The position numbers and the translations under genes were made by a program. 64,000 bases of DNA from Mogibacterium sp. (GTDB lineage: Bacteria; Bacillota; Clostridia; Peptostreptococcales; Anaerovoracaceae), in assembly GCA_017405845.1 (NCBI GenBank), contig JAFQZQ010000014.1, positions 24,896 to 88,895 of the forward strand, written 5' to 3'. A model generated the notes under the pieces. It saw only the letters and a program-made list of their open reading frames with translations. It was not told where the DNA came from and did no database searches. Position 1 is the first letter of the stretch. The number at the start of each line of letters is the position of its first letter. Of the stretch, positions 9,961-18,542 are shown piece after piece.

Positions 9961-11949
9961 ATGAATAGTATAAAAGATAAATTTGATGTAATAGTTATAG
10001 GAGCCGGCCATGCAGGATGTGAGGCCGGCCTTGTTTGCGCGCGCCTGGGAATGAAGACTGCGATGTTCTGCACGGATATCGATTCGGTCGCCATGATGCC
10101 ATGCAATCCGTCAATCGGCGGAACAGGCAAAGGACATCTGGTACGCGAGGTGGATGCTCTCGGCGGAGAGATGGGACTCAATATCGATAAAACCTTCATC
10201 CAGTCAAAGATGCTCAACACTTCTAAGGGCCCTGCGGTGCACTCACTGAGAGCGCAGGCGGACAAGGAGAAGTATCATCAGGAGATGCTGAAGACCATTC
10301 GCGGCCAGGAGAATCTGGAGCTTATCGAAGACGAAGTCACAGAAATGCTTCTTTCAGAACGCAGTGATTGCAACGATTCCGGAAAAGCTGTGGAAAAGTT
10401 TGTCAGGGGAGTCAGAGCTGCATCGGGCAAGGAATACGCATGCGACGCGGTGATATTCTGCACCGGAACTTTCCTTGCAGGCAAAATCTTCATCGGCGAC
10501 GACATACGCATATCCGGCCCTTCAGGACTCAGACCGGCGACAAAGCTGGGAGACAATCTCAGGGAGCTCGGATTCCCTATCAGAAGATTCAAGACAGGAA
10601 CCCCTGCCAGGATGCACAAGGATACGCTCAATTACGATGCGATGACCGAGCAGAAGGGCGATGAAAAGATCGTTCCGTTCAGCTTCCTTAATGAGGACAA
10701 AGAATATGACATCGACCAGATCAGCTGCTGGTTGTCGTACACAAACGAGACTACACACAAGATCATTCTTGATAATATAGAAAAATCGGCTATGTACTCC
10801 GGAAACATTGTCGGAGTCGGCCCGAGATACTGTCCGTCTATCGAAGACAAAGTATCGCGATTTAAAGACAGAAAGAGACATCAGCTTTTCGTAGAGCCGG
10901 AGGGATTAGACACTGATCTGATGTATATTCAGGGCATGAGCTCCAGCCTGCCTGAGGATGTGCAGCACGCATTTTACGCAACCATTCCGGGGCTTGAACA
11001 TGCTGAAATTCTAAGCCCTGCGTATGCGATTGAGTACGATTGCGTAGATCCGCTTTCGCTTAAGCCAAGCCTTGAAAGCAAGCTGGTTGAAGGCATGTTC
11101 TGTGCCGGTCAGTTCAACGGTAGCTCGGGGTATGAAGAGGCTGCGGCCCAGGGACTGCTCGCCGGCATAAATACAGTATGCAAACTCAGGGGAAAGGAGC
11201 CGCTCGTGCTTAGGCGCGACCAGGCATACATTGGAGTACTTATAGACGATCTGGTCACCAAGGGGACCAATGAGCCTTACCGCATAATGACTTCGAGGGC
11301 TGAATACAGACTCCTTCTTAGACAGGACAACGCTGACAGAAGACTTACTGAGATCGGTTACGAATACAGGACTGTAACTGAGGAGAGGTATAGAAGATAT
11401 CTTCAGAAGAAAGAACGGGTCGATTCAGAGGTAGCCAGGCTCAGATCTAAGCGCGTTGATATAGATACGTTCAGGAAGTTCCTATATGAGCATGAGATCC
11501 GCCGCGCGGAAGCAGCTTGCGGGGATGATCCTGAAAAGCTCGAGCAGCTCGAAAGAAAGAAAAAAGAACTGGAAGAGACTGCAAATCAGTGCTTTGCGGA
11601 TATTTTAAAGAGACCTGCGATCTATTATAACGACCTGGAAGATATAGATGATGAGACCCGCCCTGCCCTTACTGAGAATGAGAAGACAGAGGTAGAGGTA
11701 ATACTCAAGTATGATGGTTATATCCAGAAGCAGATCAATGAGGTGGAAAAGCTCAGAAGCCTTGAGGATAAGAAGCTCAGCGATAATCTCGACTACAATT
11801 CAATTGGCGGGTTGAGACTCGAGGCCAGACAGAAGCTTTCAGATATCCGCCCTATCACTGTCGGCCAGGCAAGCCGAATAAGCGGAGTGTCGCCTGCAGA
11901 TATAAACGTATTGCTTGTATATCTTGAAAAAGAAATGAGAAGACGATGA
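9961..11949 (+). CDS. mnmG: tRNA modification FAD enzyme MnmG
   Basis: FAD-dependent partner of MnmE, 662 residues. The Rossmann motif [10 protein letters not shown] is at the N-terminus; [19 protein letters not shown] and the C-terminal helical tail ([16 protein letters not shown]) are conserved family blocks. An in-frame TTG lies at 9958, but ATG 9961 is preferred; GGGGAA about 11 bases upstream serves as a weak ribosome site. It is followed by a large palindrome before rsmG rather than by rsmG directly. Confidence 0.95.
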   Translation: MNSIKDKFDVIVIGAGHAGCEAGLVCARLGMKTAMFCTDIDSVAMMPCNPSIGGTGKGHLVREVDALGGEMGLNIDKTFIQSKMLNTSKGPAVHSLRAQADKEKYHQEMLKTIRGQENLELIEDEVTEMLLSERSDCNDSGKAVEKFVRGVRAASGKEYACDAVIFCTGTFLAGKIFIGDDIRISGPSGLRPATKLGDNLRELGFPIRRFKTGTPARMHKDTLNYDAMTEQKGDEKIVPFSFLNEDKEYDIDQISCWLSYTNETTHKIILDNIEKSAMYSGNIVGVGPRYCPSIEDKVSRFKDRKRHQLFVEPEGLDTDLMYIQGMSSSLPEDVQHAFYATIPGLEHAEILSPAYAIEYDCVDPLSLKPSLESKLVEGMFCAGQFNGSSGYEEAAAQGLLAGINTVCKLRGKEPLVLRRDQAYIGVLIDDLVTKGTNEPYRIMTSRAEYRLLLRQDNADRRLTEIGYEYRTVTEERYRRYLQKKERVDSEVARLRSKRVDIDTFRKFLYEHEIRRAEAACGDDPEKLEQLERKKKELEETANQCFADILKRPAIYYNDLEDIDDETRPALTENEKTEVEVILKYDGYIQKQINEVEKLRSLEDKKLSDNLDYNSIGGLRLEARQKLSDIRPITVGQASRISGVSPADINVLLVYLEKEMRRR

Positions 11950-11951
11950 AT

Positions 11952-12140
11952 TACAGTCTTTTCAAGTGACGCGCTCACCCGCTCCGTCGACGGGAATGCC
12001 ATCTCGTTCGGCCTTGCTTCGCGGGGAACGGCTCTGACGCTTCGCTTGCGAGACTCGTTCCTAGCCGCTCAGCTGCGGTCTCTCTCGGGCATTCCGAGCG
12101 TCTCCTACGCGACGCTCGCTTATCGCTTGAAAAGACTGTA
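11952..12140. repeat. Large intergenic palindrome between mnmG and rsmG
   Basis: A 189-bp quasi-palindrome begins two bases after the mnmG stop. Outer arms TACAGTCTTTTCAAG (11952-11966) and CTTGAAAAGACTGTA (12126-12140) are perfect complements. Inner paired blocks include GGAATGCC with GGCATTCC (about 11992-12098) and GGAACG with CGTTCC around a GCTTCGCTTGC apex. No T-run follows, so it is not a simple terminator. It belongs to the same structural class as the palindromes at 27970, 50100, 54129 and 55388. Confidence 0.75.
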
Positions 12141-12166
12141 CTTTGCTCTTTACTGATTTATTAACT

Positions 12167-12820
12167 ATGAATACAAAGTCTATTGATATAACTAATAAAT
12201 TGAAGGATAAATACGGTGAGGAGAAGACTTCTGCTCTTCTCTCCTATCTTGATTTGGTGCTTGAAAGGAATGAGCATATCAATCTTACTGCTGTAAGGGA
12301 TCGCGATGAGGCTCTTGTAAAGCATGTGCTCGACTCCCTTTCAATTACCGATCTTCCGGAGTATAAGGAAGCAAAGAAAATAATTGATGTTGGCACGGGT
12401 GCAGGCTTCCCGGGCGCTTTGCTCGCTATTGTAAGCCCTGAAAAAGAATTTGTACTCCTCGACTCTACTCTTAAAAGGCTGAGAGTAATTGACGAGTTCG
12501 CTGATACTTTAAACATTTCTAATCTAAAGACGGTGCATGCGCGTGCTGAAGAGATCGCAAAGAAGCCAGGCTTCAGCGAGGCCTTTGATGTATGCGTATC
12601 CAGAGCCGTTGCCAATCTTGAAAAGCTTTCGGGATGGTGCCTCCCTTTCGTCAGAAAAGGCGGAGCTTTCATAGCTTATAAGGGAGAGAACTACGAAGAA
12701 GAGCTTACACAGGCAGCAAAGGCACTTAAGCGTAATAAAGCCGTTCTAAACAGAGTTGAATCCTATAAGGATGTGCCGGAAGAGATCTCCGGACATGTAT
12801 TGATGATAATTGATAAATAA
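12167..12820 (+). CDS. rsmG: 16S rRNA (guanine527-N7)-methyltransferase RsmG
   Basis: 217-residue SAM-dependent methyltransferase (GidB) acting on the 16S rRNA 530 loop. The SAM motif DVGTGAGFPGALLAI and the SRAVANLEKL block are characteristic. ATG 12167 is chosen; a TTG 24 bases upstream would start within sequence just outside the palindrome arm. Neither has a clear ribosome site, a property shared with other genes that follow these palindromes. Confidence 0.93.
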   Translation: MNTKSIDITNKLKDKYGEEKTSALLSYLDLVLERNEHINLTAVRDRDEALVKHVLDSLSITDLPEYKEAKKIIDVGTGAGFPGALLAIVSPEKEFVLLDSTLKRLRVIDEFADTLNISNLKTVHARAEEIAKKPGFSEAFDVCVSRAVANLEKLSGWCLPFVRKGGAFIAYKGENYEEELTQAAKALKRNKAVLNRVESYKDVPEEISGHVLMIIDK

Positions 12821-12861
12821 ACCCCCTTCTTTTTTATAGTATTAAAGGTTCATACCAAACT

Positions 12862-12902
12862 GCGCAAAAGTAGCGAAAACATGCTATTTTTAGCGCTTTT
12901 TT
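12862..12902 (+). terminator. Terminator hairpin after rsmG
   Basis: GCGCAAAAGTAGC pairs imperfectly with GCTATTTTTAGCGC around GAAAACAT, followed by six T and a further T-rich tract. It would end the mnmE-mnmG-rsmG transcript. It could instead be the left-end hairpin of the IS605-like insertion, because it lies just upstream of tnpB. Confidence 0.55.
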
Positions 12903-12927
12903 CTTTGTTTTTTTACTGAGCAAATCA

Positions 12928-12956
12928 TTGAAAGAATGGCTCGTCCAAGCTATAAT
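12928..12956 (+). promoter_or_regulatory. Promoter of tnpB
   Basis: TTGAAA and TATAAT separated by 17 bases, 25 bases before the AGGAGG-preceded ATG. This is close to the sigma-A consensus. Confidence 0.65.
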
Positions 12957-12981
12957 AAGAACACGCGTTCAGGAGGGGCGT

Positions 12982-14148
12982 ATGAAGATTACACTTACTT
13001 CTAAAGTGCAAATATATCCAAATGAGGATTCCCGAATAGTTCTGATGGATACTATGCGTGCATATCGAGATGCATGTAATTTTGTATCGGCTTTTGTTTT
13101 TTCTAATCAAACCTTAGACTTAAGGGAATTGCAGCAAAATTTGTACTATGATCTTAGAGATAGATTTGGCCTTAGATCGCAGATGGCAATATCGGTTCTA
13201 AGATCGGTACGAACATGCTATAAAGCCCGGGATGCTAGAAGTAATGAATGGTCATGCATTAGATTTACTAAACCACAGATTGATCTGATATGGAATAGAG
13301 ATTATTCCATAACAAAAGGCTTTTTTTCGATCAACACTCTTGAAGGGCGAATAAAAGTTCCTCTCGAAAACACGGTTTTTCCTAATGGTAAATTCGGAAC
13401 AGCTAAGTTGACGTTTCGTCACAACAAGTTCTACTTAAATATACCGGTCACCATGGAAAGACCTGATATAAGCTTTGCTGATATAAATTGCGTTGTTGGA
13501 ATTGATAGAGGGGTTCGTTTTCTTACTACGATATATGACAGCTATGGGAAAACAACTTTTGTCTCAGGTGCTGATTATAGGAAGAAGAGAGAACATTACT
13601 ATGAATTAAGACAACAACTCCAACAGGCTGGTACATCATCCTCAAGAAGAAGACTAAAGGCAATTGTTCAAAGAGAAAACCGTTGGATCAATGACCTAAA
13701 TCATTGTATTAGTAAGGCACTCGTTGAAGCATACCCCAGAGGAACGCTGTTTGTGCTAGAAAATCTTAAAAACATTCAAAAAACGTTCTCAATACTTACC
13801 ACAAAACAGGGGTACGTTCTTGAAAAATGGCCATACTTTGATCTTGAGCGAAAGATAGTTTATAAAGCAGCATTAAGAGGACAAATGGTTATTAAAGTTG
13901 ATCCTGCATATACTTCGCAAACATGTCCTCTTTGTGGCAGAAGAAATAAGCAAAGCAGAATTAGAAATAAGCATCTGTTCAAATGCACTGCATGCAGATA
14001 TGAAACCAACGATGACAGAGTTGCTGCTATTAATCTGTACAGCAAGGGAATGCAGTACCTGGTACAGTCCGGAGAGAGCATGCCTCTCTTCGGTGGGGCA
14101 CGATCAATTGTCCCTGATGCGATGCCAGTTTTAGAATGTCCATTTTGA
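12982..14148 (+). CDS. tnpB: IS200/IS605-family TnpB, RNA-guided nuclease
   Basis: 388-residue TnpB. The RuvC residues are all present: Asp175 in GIDRG, Glu260 in VLENLK and Asp345 in NDDRVAAINLY (the usual Asn of DxNAA is Val here). A four-cysteine zinc ribbon (CPLCG...CTACR) lies just before the last Asp. ATG 12982 follows AGGAGG. The gene is clearly more AT-rich than its neighbours and has a different codon style, so it is a recent insertion between rsmG and parA. No TnpA transposase is present, so it could move only with help from elsewhere, if at all. TnpB of this kind uses a guide RNA made from the 3' end of its own element. Confidence 0.9.
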   Translation: MKITLTSKVQIYPNEDSRIVLMDTMRAYRDACNFVSAFVFSNQTLDLRELQQNLYYDLRDRFGLRSQMAISVLRSVRTCYKARDARSNEWSCIRFTKPQIDLIWNRDYSITKGFFSINTLEGRIKVPLENTVFPNGKFGTAKLTFRHNKFYLNIPVTMERPDISFADINCVVGIDRGVRFLTTIYDSYGKTTFVSGADYRKKREHYYELRQQLQQAGTSSSRRRLKAIVQRENRWINDLNHCISKALVEAYPRGTLFVLENLKNIQKTFSILTTKQGYVLEKWPYFDLERKIVYKAALRGQMVIKVDPAYTSQTCPLCGRRNKQSRIRNKHLFKCTACRYETNDDRVAAINLYSKGMQYLVQSGESMPLFGGARSIVPDAMPVLECPF

Positions 14149-14220
14149 CTAAACGGCAACGCAAGCCTGGCAGTCACTTTAGAACCGGCGAGACTGATAG
14201 GCGGTTGATGTGGAACATTC
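14000..14220 (+). ncRNA. Possible omega RNA (TnpB guide RNA) region
   Basis: In IS200/IS605 elements the guide scaffold overlaps the end of tnpB and extends to the transposon right end. Here the 3' part of tnpB and about 70 bases after its stop are non-coding-like and precede the parS-like repeats. Exact ends cannot be set from one copy; the limits given are rough. Confidence 0.3.
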
Positions 14221-14538
14221 GCAATGTTTCACAAGAAACATTGCGGGGGTGTCCGTTTATGTCTGAAACTGCGCAATGTTTCACAAGAAACATTGTGAGA
14301 GTGTCCAATTGTGTCAGGAATTTTGTGCAATGTTTCACAAGAAACATTGCTGCTCTATCTCAATATATTGTGGTCGTTTCAGTTTAGAAACGCAATTTGT
14401 ATTATGCATTTATTAAAGGCCACCAAAATCACCGAATCTCCACAGAAAAGCCACATAAGATGTAGATAAATCAACGGAATTGGGAGTATAATACACGGAA
14501 GTGTTTAATCGGGAACTATGTCCCGCAGGAGGTAATTA
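14149..14538. other. Gene-free region between tnpB and parA
   Basis: 390 bases without a credible gene. The first part is probably the transposon right end; the centre holds three near-identical palindromes (listed separately). The last part carries a TATAAT at 14487-14492, a likely -10 box of parAB without a clear -35, and the ribosome site AGGAGG before parA. Confidence 0.7.
14221..14350. repeat. Three parS-like palindromes upstream of parAB
   Basis: Three copies at 14221-14244, 14273-14296 and 14327-14350, spaced 52 and 54 bases. Each has arms GCAATGTTTC and GAAACATTGC around ACAA (copy 2 ends in T instead of C). The central 16 bases, TGTTTCACAAGAAACA, match the classical parS TGTTTCACGTGAAACA at 14 of 16 positions, differing only at the two central-right bases. 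The spacers also share GTGTCC direct repeats, so the unit was duplicated. They most likely bind ParB as a centromere and perhaps repress parAB. Confidence 0.65.
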
Positions 14539-15324
14539 ATGGGCAAGGCTATTGCTATTTTTAATCAAAAGGGCGGCGTCGGTAAAACGACAACAAACAT
14601 CAATCTCGCAGCGTGTCTGGCACGCAGGGGCAAGAAGGTCCTTATGGTGGACATCGATCCGCAGGGAAATACTACCAGCGGTATCGGCATCCGCAAGAGG
14701 ACTCTCAAATCTACCCTCTACGATGCTCTCATTGACACGGACTTCGATGTCAGAAAAGCCGTTCTGCCAACAAATACGGAGAACCTTTTCCTCATCCCTG
14801 CAAGCGTTGATCTTGCCGGTGCTGAGGTAGAATTGGCCCAGCTTGAGGGCCGCGAGCGCAGACTTAAGAGAGTCATTGACGCAGTCAGGGAAGACTATGA
14901 CTACATACTGGTCGATTGCCCTCCTTCTCTCGGAATTCTGACAATCAACTCGCTCACAGCAGTTAACAGCGTTCTCATCCCTATCCAGTGCGAATTCTAC
15001 GCTCTTGAGGGTGTCAGCCAGCTCATAAGCACAATTGAAAAGGTAAAAGAAAGACTGAACCCGGGCCTTTACATCGACGGAGTAATACTGAGCATGTTCG
15101 ACGGAAGAACAAACCTCTCGCAGGCTGTTGTTGCAGACGTCAGAAACTTCTTCGGTCCGGCCATGTATCATACGATAATCCCTAGAAATGTAAGGCTTGC
15201 AGAAGCTCCGAGCTTCGGTAAACCGATCATAGATTATGACCCTAAAGCACAGGGCGCGAAAGCATATCAGGAATTCACAAAGGAATTTCTGGCCAGAGAG
15301 AGAGCAAGAAAGAGAGCGAAATAA
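14539..15324 (+). CDS. parA: Chromosome partitioning ATPase ParA (Soj)
   Basis: 261-residue Walker-type ATPase that works with ParB-parS in origin segregation and replication control. The deviant Walker A KGGVGKTT is at residues 11-18 with its signature lysine; DIDPQGN and LVDCPPSLGILT are the other conserved blocks. AGGAGG is six bases before the ATG. parB starts three bases after the stop, and both are in the classical origin-proximal position after rsmG. Confidence 0.95.
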   Translation: MGKAIAIFNQKGGVGKTTTNINLAACLARRGKKVLMVDIDPQGNTTSGIGIRKRTLKSTLYDALIDTDFDVRKAVLPTNTENLFLIPASVDLAGAEVELAQLEGRERRLKRVIDAVREDYDYILVDCPPSLGILTINSLTAVNSVLIPIQCEFYALEGVSQLISTIEKVKERLNPGLYIDGVILSMFDGRTNLSQAVVADVRNFFGPAMYHTIIPRNVRLAEAPSFGKPIIDYDPKAQGAKAYQEFTKEFLARERARKRAK

Positions 15325-15326
15325 TA

Positions 15327-16256
15327 ATGGCCAAGAAAGCAGGACTGGGGAGAGGACTAGACGCGCTCTTTGCTGACGCGGCCCCGGTAGAGGAGAAACA
15401 GGCTCCACCATCCTCAAAAAAAGAAGCAGGAACGAGTGAGAGCGAAGACAGAGTTCTATACATAGACATAAACGACATCAGACCGAACAGCGCACAGCCG
15501 CGTAAAAACTTCGACGAGGTTAAGCTCGGTGAGCTGTCCAGCTCCATCAAGGCAAACGGCGTTATCCAGCCTCTTATCGTAAGAGAAAGTTCCACTGGGT
15601 ACGAGCTGGTAGCCGGTGAAAGAAGATGGCGCGCAGCCAGAATGTCGGGATTGAGAACAGTTCCGTGCATTGTCAGAAACTTTGATGACAAGCAGAACGC
15701 CATCGTAGCAATCATCGAAAACATGCAGCGTGAAGACCTCGATCCTATCGAAGAGGCGCTCGGACTGAAGTCGATGACCGAGAAATACGGTTTCACGCAG
15801 GAGCAGGTGTCGGCCTCGCTCGGAAGGAGCCGTACATATATCACGAACAGCATCAGGCTGCTCAAACTTCCGGAAGAAATACAGCAGTACGTGTCCAGCG
15901 GACAAATGTCTGCTGCTCACGGAAGGACTATCATAAACATCCCTGACAAGGCAAAGCAGAAAGAGATCGCGGATAAGATTATCCGAAACGATCTGTCCGT
16001 AAGGGCTACCGAAAGGCTTGCCGAAAAGGTCAAGGATGAGCTTAGACCGGAGCGCAAGAAGCGCAAAAAGAAAGTTTCAGAAGCTGACAAAGAGAAGACT
16101 GCAGAAATCGCTGCAGTTGAAAGAGAATTGATGACTCTCCTGGGCACTAAGGTGCAGATCACGGGAGACGAGAGTAAGGGAAAGATCGAGCTCGAGTATT
16201 ACAGCCTCGATGAGCTGAACAGACTTATCGACGCTTTGAGGGATGCCTTCAAGTAG
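15327..16256 (+). CDS. parB: Chromosome partitioning protein ParB (Spo0J)
   Basis: 309-residue CTP-dependent DNA clamp. The N-terminus is the typical GLGRGLDALF peptide that stimulates ParA; the arginine patch GERRWRA at 97-103 is the CTP-binding motif; a central helix-turn-helix (QEQVSASLGRSRTYITN) recognises parS; and the C-terminal part is the dimer domain. Because nearby candidate sites deviate from the usual parS centre, the residues of the helix-turn-helix region would be worth comparing with other Spo0J proteins. Confidence 0.95.
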   Translation: MAKKAGLGRGLDALFADAAPVEEKQAPPSSKKEAGTSESEDRVLYIDINDIRPNSAQPRKNFDEVKLGELSSSIKANGVIQPLIVRESSTGYELVAGERRWRAARMSGLRTVPCIVRNFDDKQNAIVAIIENMQREDLDPIEEALGLKSMTEKYGFTQEQVSASLGRSRTYITNSIRLLKLPEEIQQYVSSGQMSAAHGRTIINIPDKAKQKEIADKIIRNDLSVRATERLAEKVKDELRPERKKRKKKVSEADKEKTAEIAAVERELMTLLGTKVQITGDESKGKIELEYYSLDELNRLIDALRDAFK

Positions 16257-16268
16257 AGAGGAGAAGTC

Positions 16269-18065
16269 ATGGACAATCAATACATCAGCAAGCTTCCGCT
16301 GCCCGCCTGTACTGTCGATACCGATGGAATAATATCCGGAGCAAATCCGCTCATGAAGAACGTATTCCTCTATGAGGACATAGTCGGATACAACTTCTTT
16401 ACTATGACGGGCTACAAGCGTGACCAGCTGCTGAAAGCCAACGAGGGAGAGGTTATCCTTGAACGAAACGGCAAGATTTTCAAGCTTTGGGTCAATGAGG
16501 AAGCGAAAGAGGACGAAGAAATAGTCGTTTTCTTCGACGAAGCGACTGCGAGAGTGTCCTTTGAGAGCAAGCTCGAGAGCGAAAGAGCGGCAATCGTATA
16601 CATCAACATCGATAACTACGATGAGCTGATCGCGAGCTCCCCTGAAGATCTCAGAAGACTCATCCCGGCGCAGATCGACGGACTCCTGCGTAAGTGGGGA
16701 GACTCGTATAAATCGCCGGTAATCAGCACGTGGGACGACAGGTACGTCATGTACACTACAAGCGGACAGCTGAAGAAGATGATTGAGGAAAACTTCAGCG
16801 TTCTCGACGAGGTAAGGAACCTCGAGTCGAAGATCGACTTTCCGGCATCTGTCAGTATCGGTATAGGAATATCCAATATCTCGCTGATAGAGTCGACGGA
16901 GCTTGCGGAAGCGGCTCTGGAGCTCGCTCTGGGACGCGGAGGCGATCAGGCTGTAGTAAAGACCGACGATGGTACACGCTACTATGGCGGAACGCTCCAG
17001 TCCCTCGAGAAGAACAACCGCAGCAAGCCGAGAGTCATCGCTCATGCTATGAAGGCTCTCATCGAAGATGCTGACAAGGTGTTCATCATGGGCCACAAAT
17101 GGCCTGACATGGATGCGTTTGGCTCGGCACTCGGCGCAAGCGCGATCTGCAGCTTCCTGGATAAGGATTCCTACATAGTCATGGACAAGCACAACGAGGC
17201 GCTTGACACCATCTATGACAAGGTTGCAGATACTGAAAAATACAACATTATCAAGACTGAGAAGGCGCTCAGGATGGTGACTGACATGTCGCTGCTCATC
17301 ATCGTAGATACCAACAGACCGATGCTGGTAGAGTGCTCTGAGCTGGCAGACGCATGCAAAACAAGGGTCGTCATCGACCACCACAGACTGACAGCGGATT
17401 CGTATCAGAACTCGGCAGTCGCTTACGTGGAAAGCTATGCGTCGTCGGCAAGCGAGCTCATGGCGGAGTTGATGCAGCACTTCTCGCAGAAGCGTTTCAT
17501 TACTAAACTCGAGGCGGAGGCGATGCTGGCAGGCATCATGGTGGACTCCAACAACTTCAGCGGAAGGACCGGAGTAAGAACCTTTGAAGCGGCATCGTGG
17601 CTGAAGCGCGGAGGCGCAGACACCACCGAGGTAAAGAAGTTCTTCCAGGTAAGACAGGAAGACTTTCTTGCCAAGGCGAACGCAATTGCGGGAGCGGAAT
17701 TCACTCCTGAAGGAGTCGCGTACGCCATAACAGAGGGCACAACAAACAACACGCAGATAATAAACGCACAGGTCGCTGACGAGCTGATGACGGTAAAGGA
17801 TACCAAGGCAGCGTTCGTTCTGGGAAGAAACCTCAGAGGCCAGACCGTAGTAAGCGCAAGGTCTCTGGGCGATATCAACGTACAGACGCTGATGGAGAAA
17901 CTCGGCGGAGGCGGACACTTTACTTCTGCCGCGGTGCAGACTGACGATCCACTGGCGGAGGTTCTGGCCCGCATAAAGAAGGGCGTCAAGGAAGCCTTCG
18001 ACAAGGAAGAAGAAGAGCGCAGACGCACCCTCAGCAAGACCCAGGAAATAGAACTGATCAGATGA
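16269..18065 (+). CDS. gdpP: GdpP-like c-di-AMP phosphodiesterase without membrane helices
   Basis: 598-residue DHH-family phosphodiesterase expected to break down c-di-AMP. A PAS-like N-terminal segment is followed by a degenerate GGDEF-like domain (about 100-240). The DHH domain has GHKWPDMDAFGS at 275-286, Asp347 in VDTNRP and the DHH triplet at 370-372. A DHHA1 domain ends with GGGGH. The usual GdpP begins with two transmembrane helices; here the protein starts directly at the PAS-like part and no hydrophobic helix is visible. GAGGAG precedes the ATG 12 bases after parB. rplI and dnaB follow, as in many Bacillota. Confidence 0.88.
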   Translation: MDNQYISKLPLPACTVDTDGIISGANPLMKNVFLYEDIVGYNFFTMTGYKRDQLLKANEGEVILERNGKIFKLWVNEEAKEDEEIVVFFDEATARVSFESKLESERAAIVYINIDNYDELIASSPEDLRRLIPAQIDGLLRKWGDSYKSPVISTWDDRYVMYTTSGQLKKMIEENFSVLDEVRNLESKIDFPASVSIGIGISNISLIESTELAEAALELALGRGGDQAVVKTDDGTRYYGGTLQSLEKNNRSKPRVIAHAMKALIEDADKVFIMGHKWPDMDAFGSALGASAICSFLDKDSYIVMDKHNEALDTIYDKVADTEKYNIIKTEKALRMVTDMSLLIIVDTNRPMLVECSELADACKTRVVIDHHRLTADSYQNSAVAYVESYASSASELMAELMQHFSQKRFITKLEAEAMLAGIMVDSNNFSGRTGVRTFEAASWLKRGGADTTEVKKFFQVRQEDFLAKANAIAGAEFTPEGVAYAITEGTTNNTQIINAQVADELMTVKDTKAAFVLGRNLRGQTVVSARSLGDINVQTLMEKLGGGGHFTSAAVQTDDPLAEVLARIKKGVKEAFDKEEEERRRTLSKTQEIELIR

Positions 18066-18089
18066 TCCGGAAGTACGGAGGGAAATATA

Positions 18090-18539
18090 ATGGAAGTCAT
18101 TTTGAAGAAGGACGTAAAGGGAACAGGCAAGGCCGGTGATGTGGTAAAAGTGAGCGACGGTTATGCGCGCAACAAGCTGATACCGGGAGGACTTGCTGTA
18201 GAGGCTACTCAGGCAAACAAGAAGGCCATCGAGAGAGAAAAGCAGAAAGCCAAGGAGAAGTACGAGGCTGACAGAGCTACTGCTCAGGAGCTCGCAAACA
18301 GCTTCCAGGACAAGATCGTAGTCGTAAAGACCAAGGTCGGCGACAACGGCAGACTCTTCGGTGCCATCACTTCAAAGGATATCGCCGAAGCTATCAAAGA
18401 GCAGACCGGCAAAGAAGTGGACAAGAGAAACATCGTGCTCGACAAACCTATCAAAGAGACGGGCGTTGAAACCATTGAAATCAAGCTGTTCCAGGATATA
18501 AGAGCTAAAGTCGTCTTAAAGATCGAAGGCGGAAAGTAA
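18090..18539 (+). CDS. rplI: 50S ribosomal protein L9
   Basis: 149 residues, full length for L9. The N-terminal rRNA-binding block ([26 protein letters not shown]), the long central helix and the C-terminal domain are all present. A good GGAGGG ribosome site precedes the ATG. It sits in the conserved gdpP-rplI-dnaB order. Confidence 0.97.
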   Translation: MEVILKKDVKGTGKAGDVVKVSDGYARNKLIPGGLAVEATQANKKAIEREKQKAKEKYEADRATAQELANSFQDKIVVVKTKVGDNGRLFGAITSKDIAEAIKEQTGKEVDKRNIVLDKPIKETGVETIEIKLFQDIRAKVVLKIEGGK

Positions 18540-18542
18540 AAG

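Noticed and set aside
12143..12166. TTG start eight codons upstream for rsmG
   Set aside because: No ribosome site; the family N-terminus fits ATG 12167.
14136..14387. Small gene across the parS-like repeats
   Set aside because: The coding appearance comes from the repeated palindromes; no ribosome site or family likeness.
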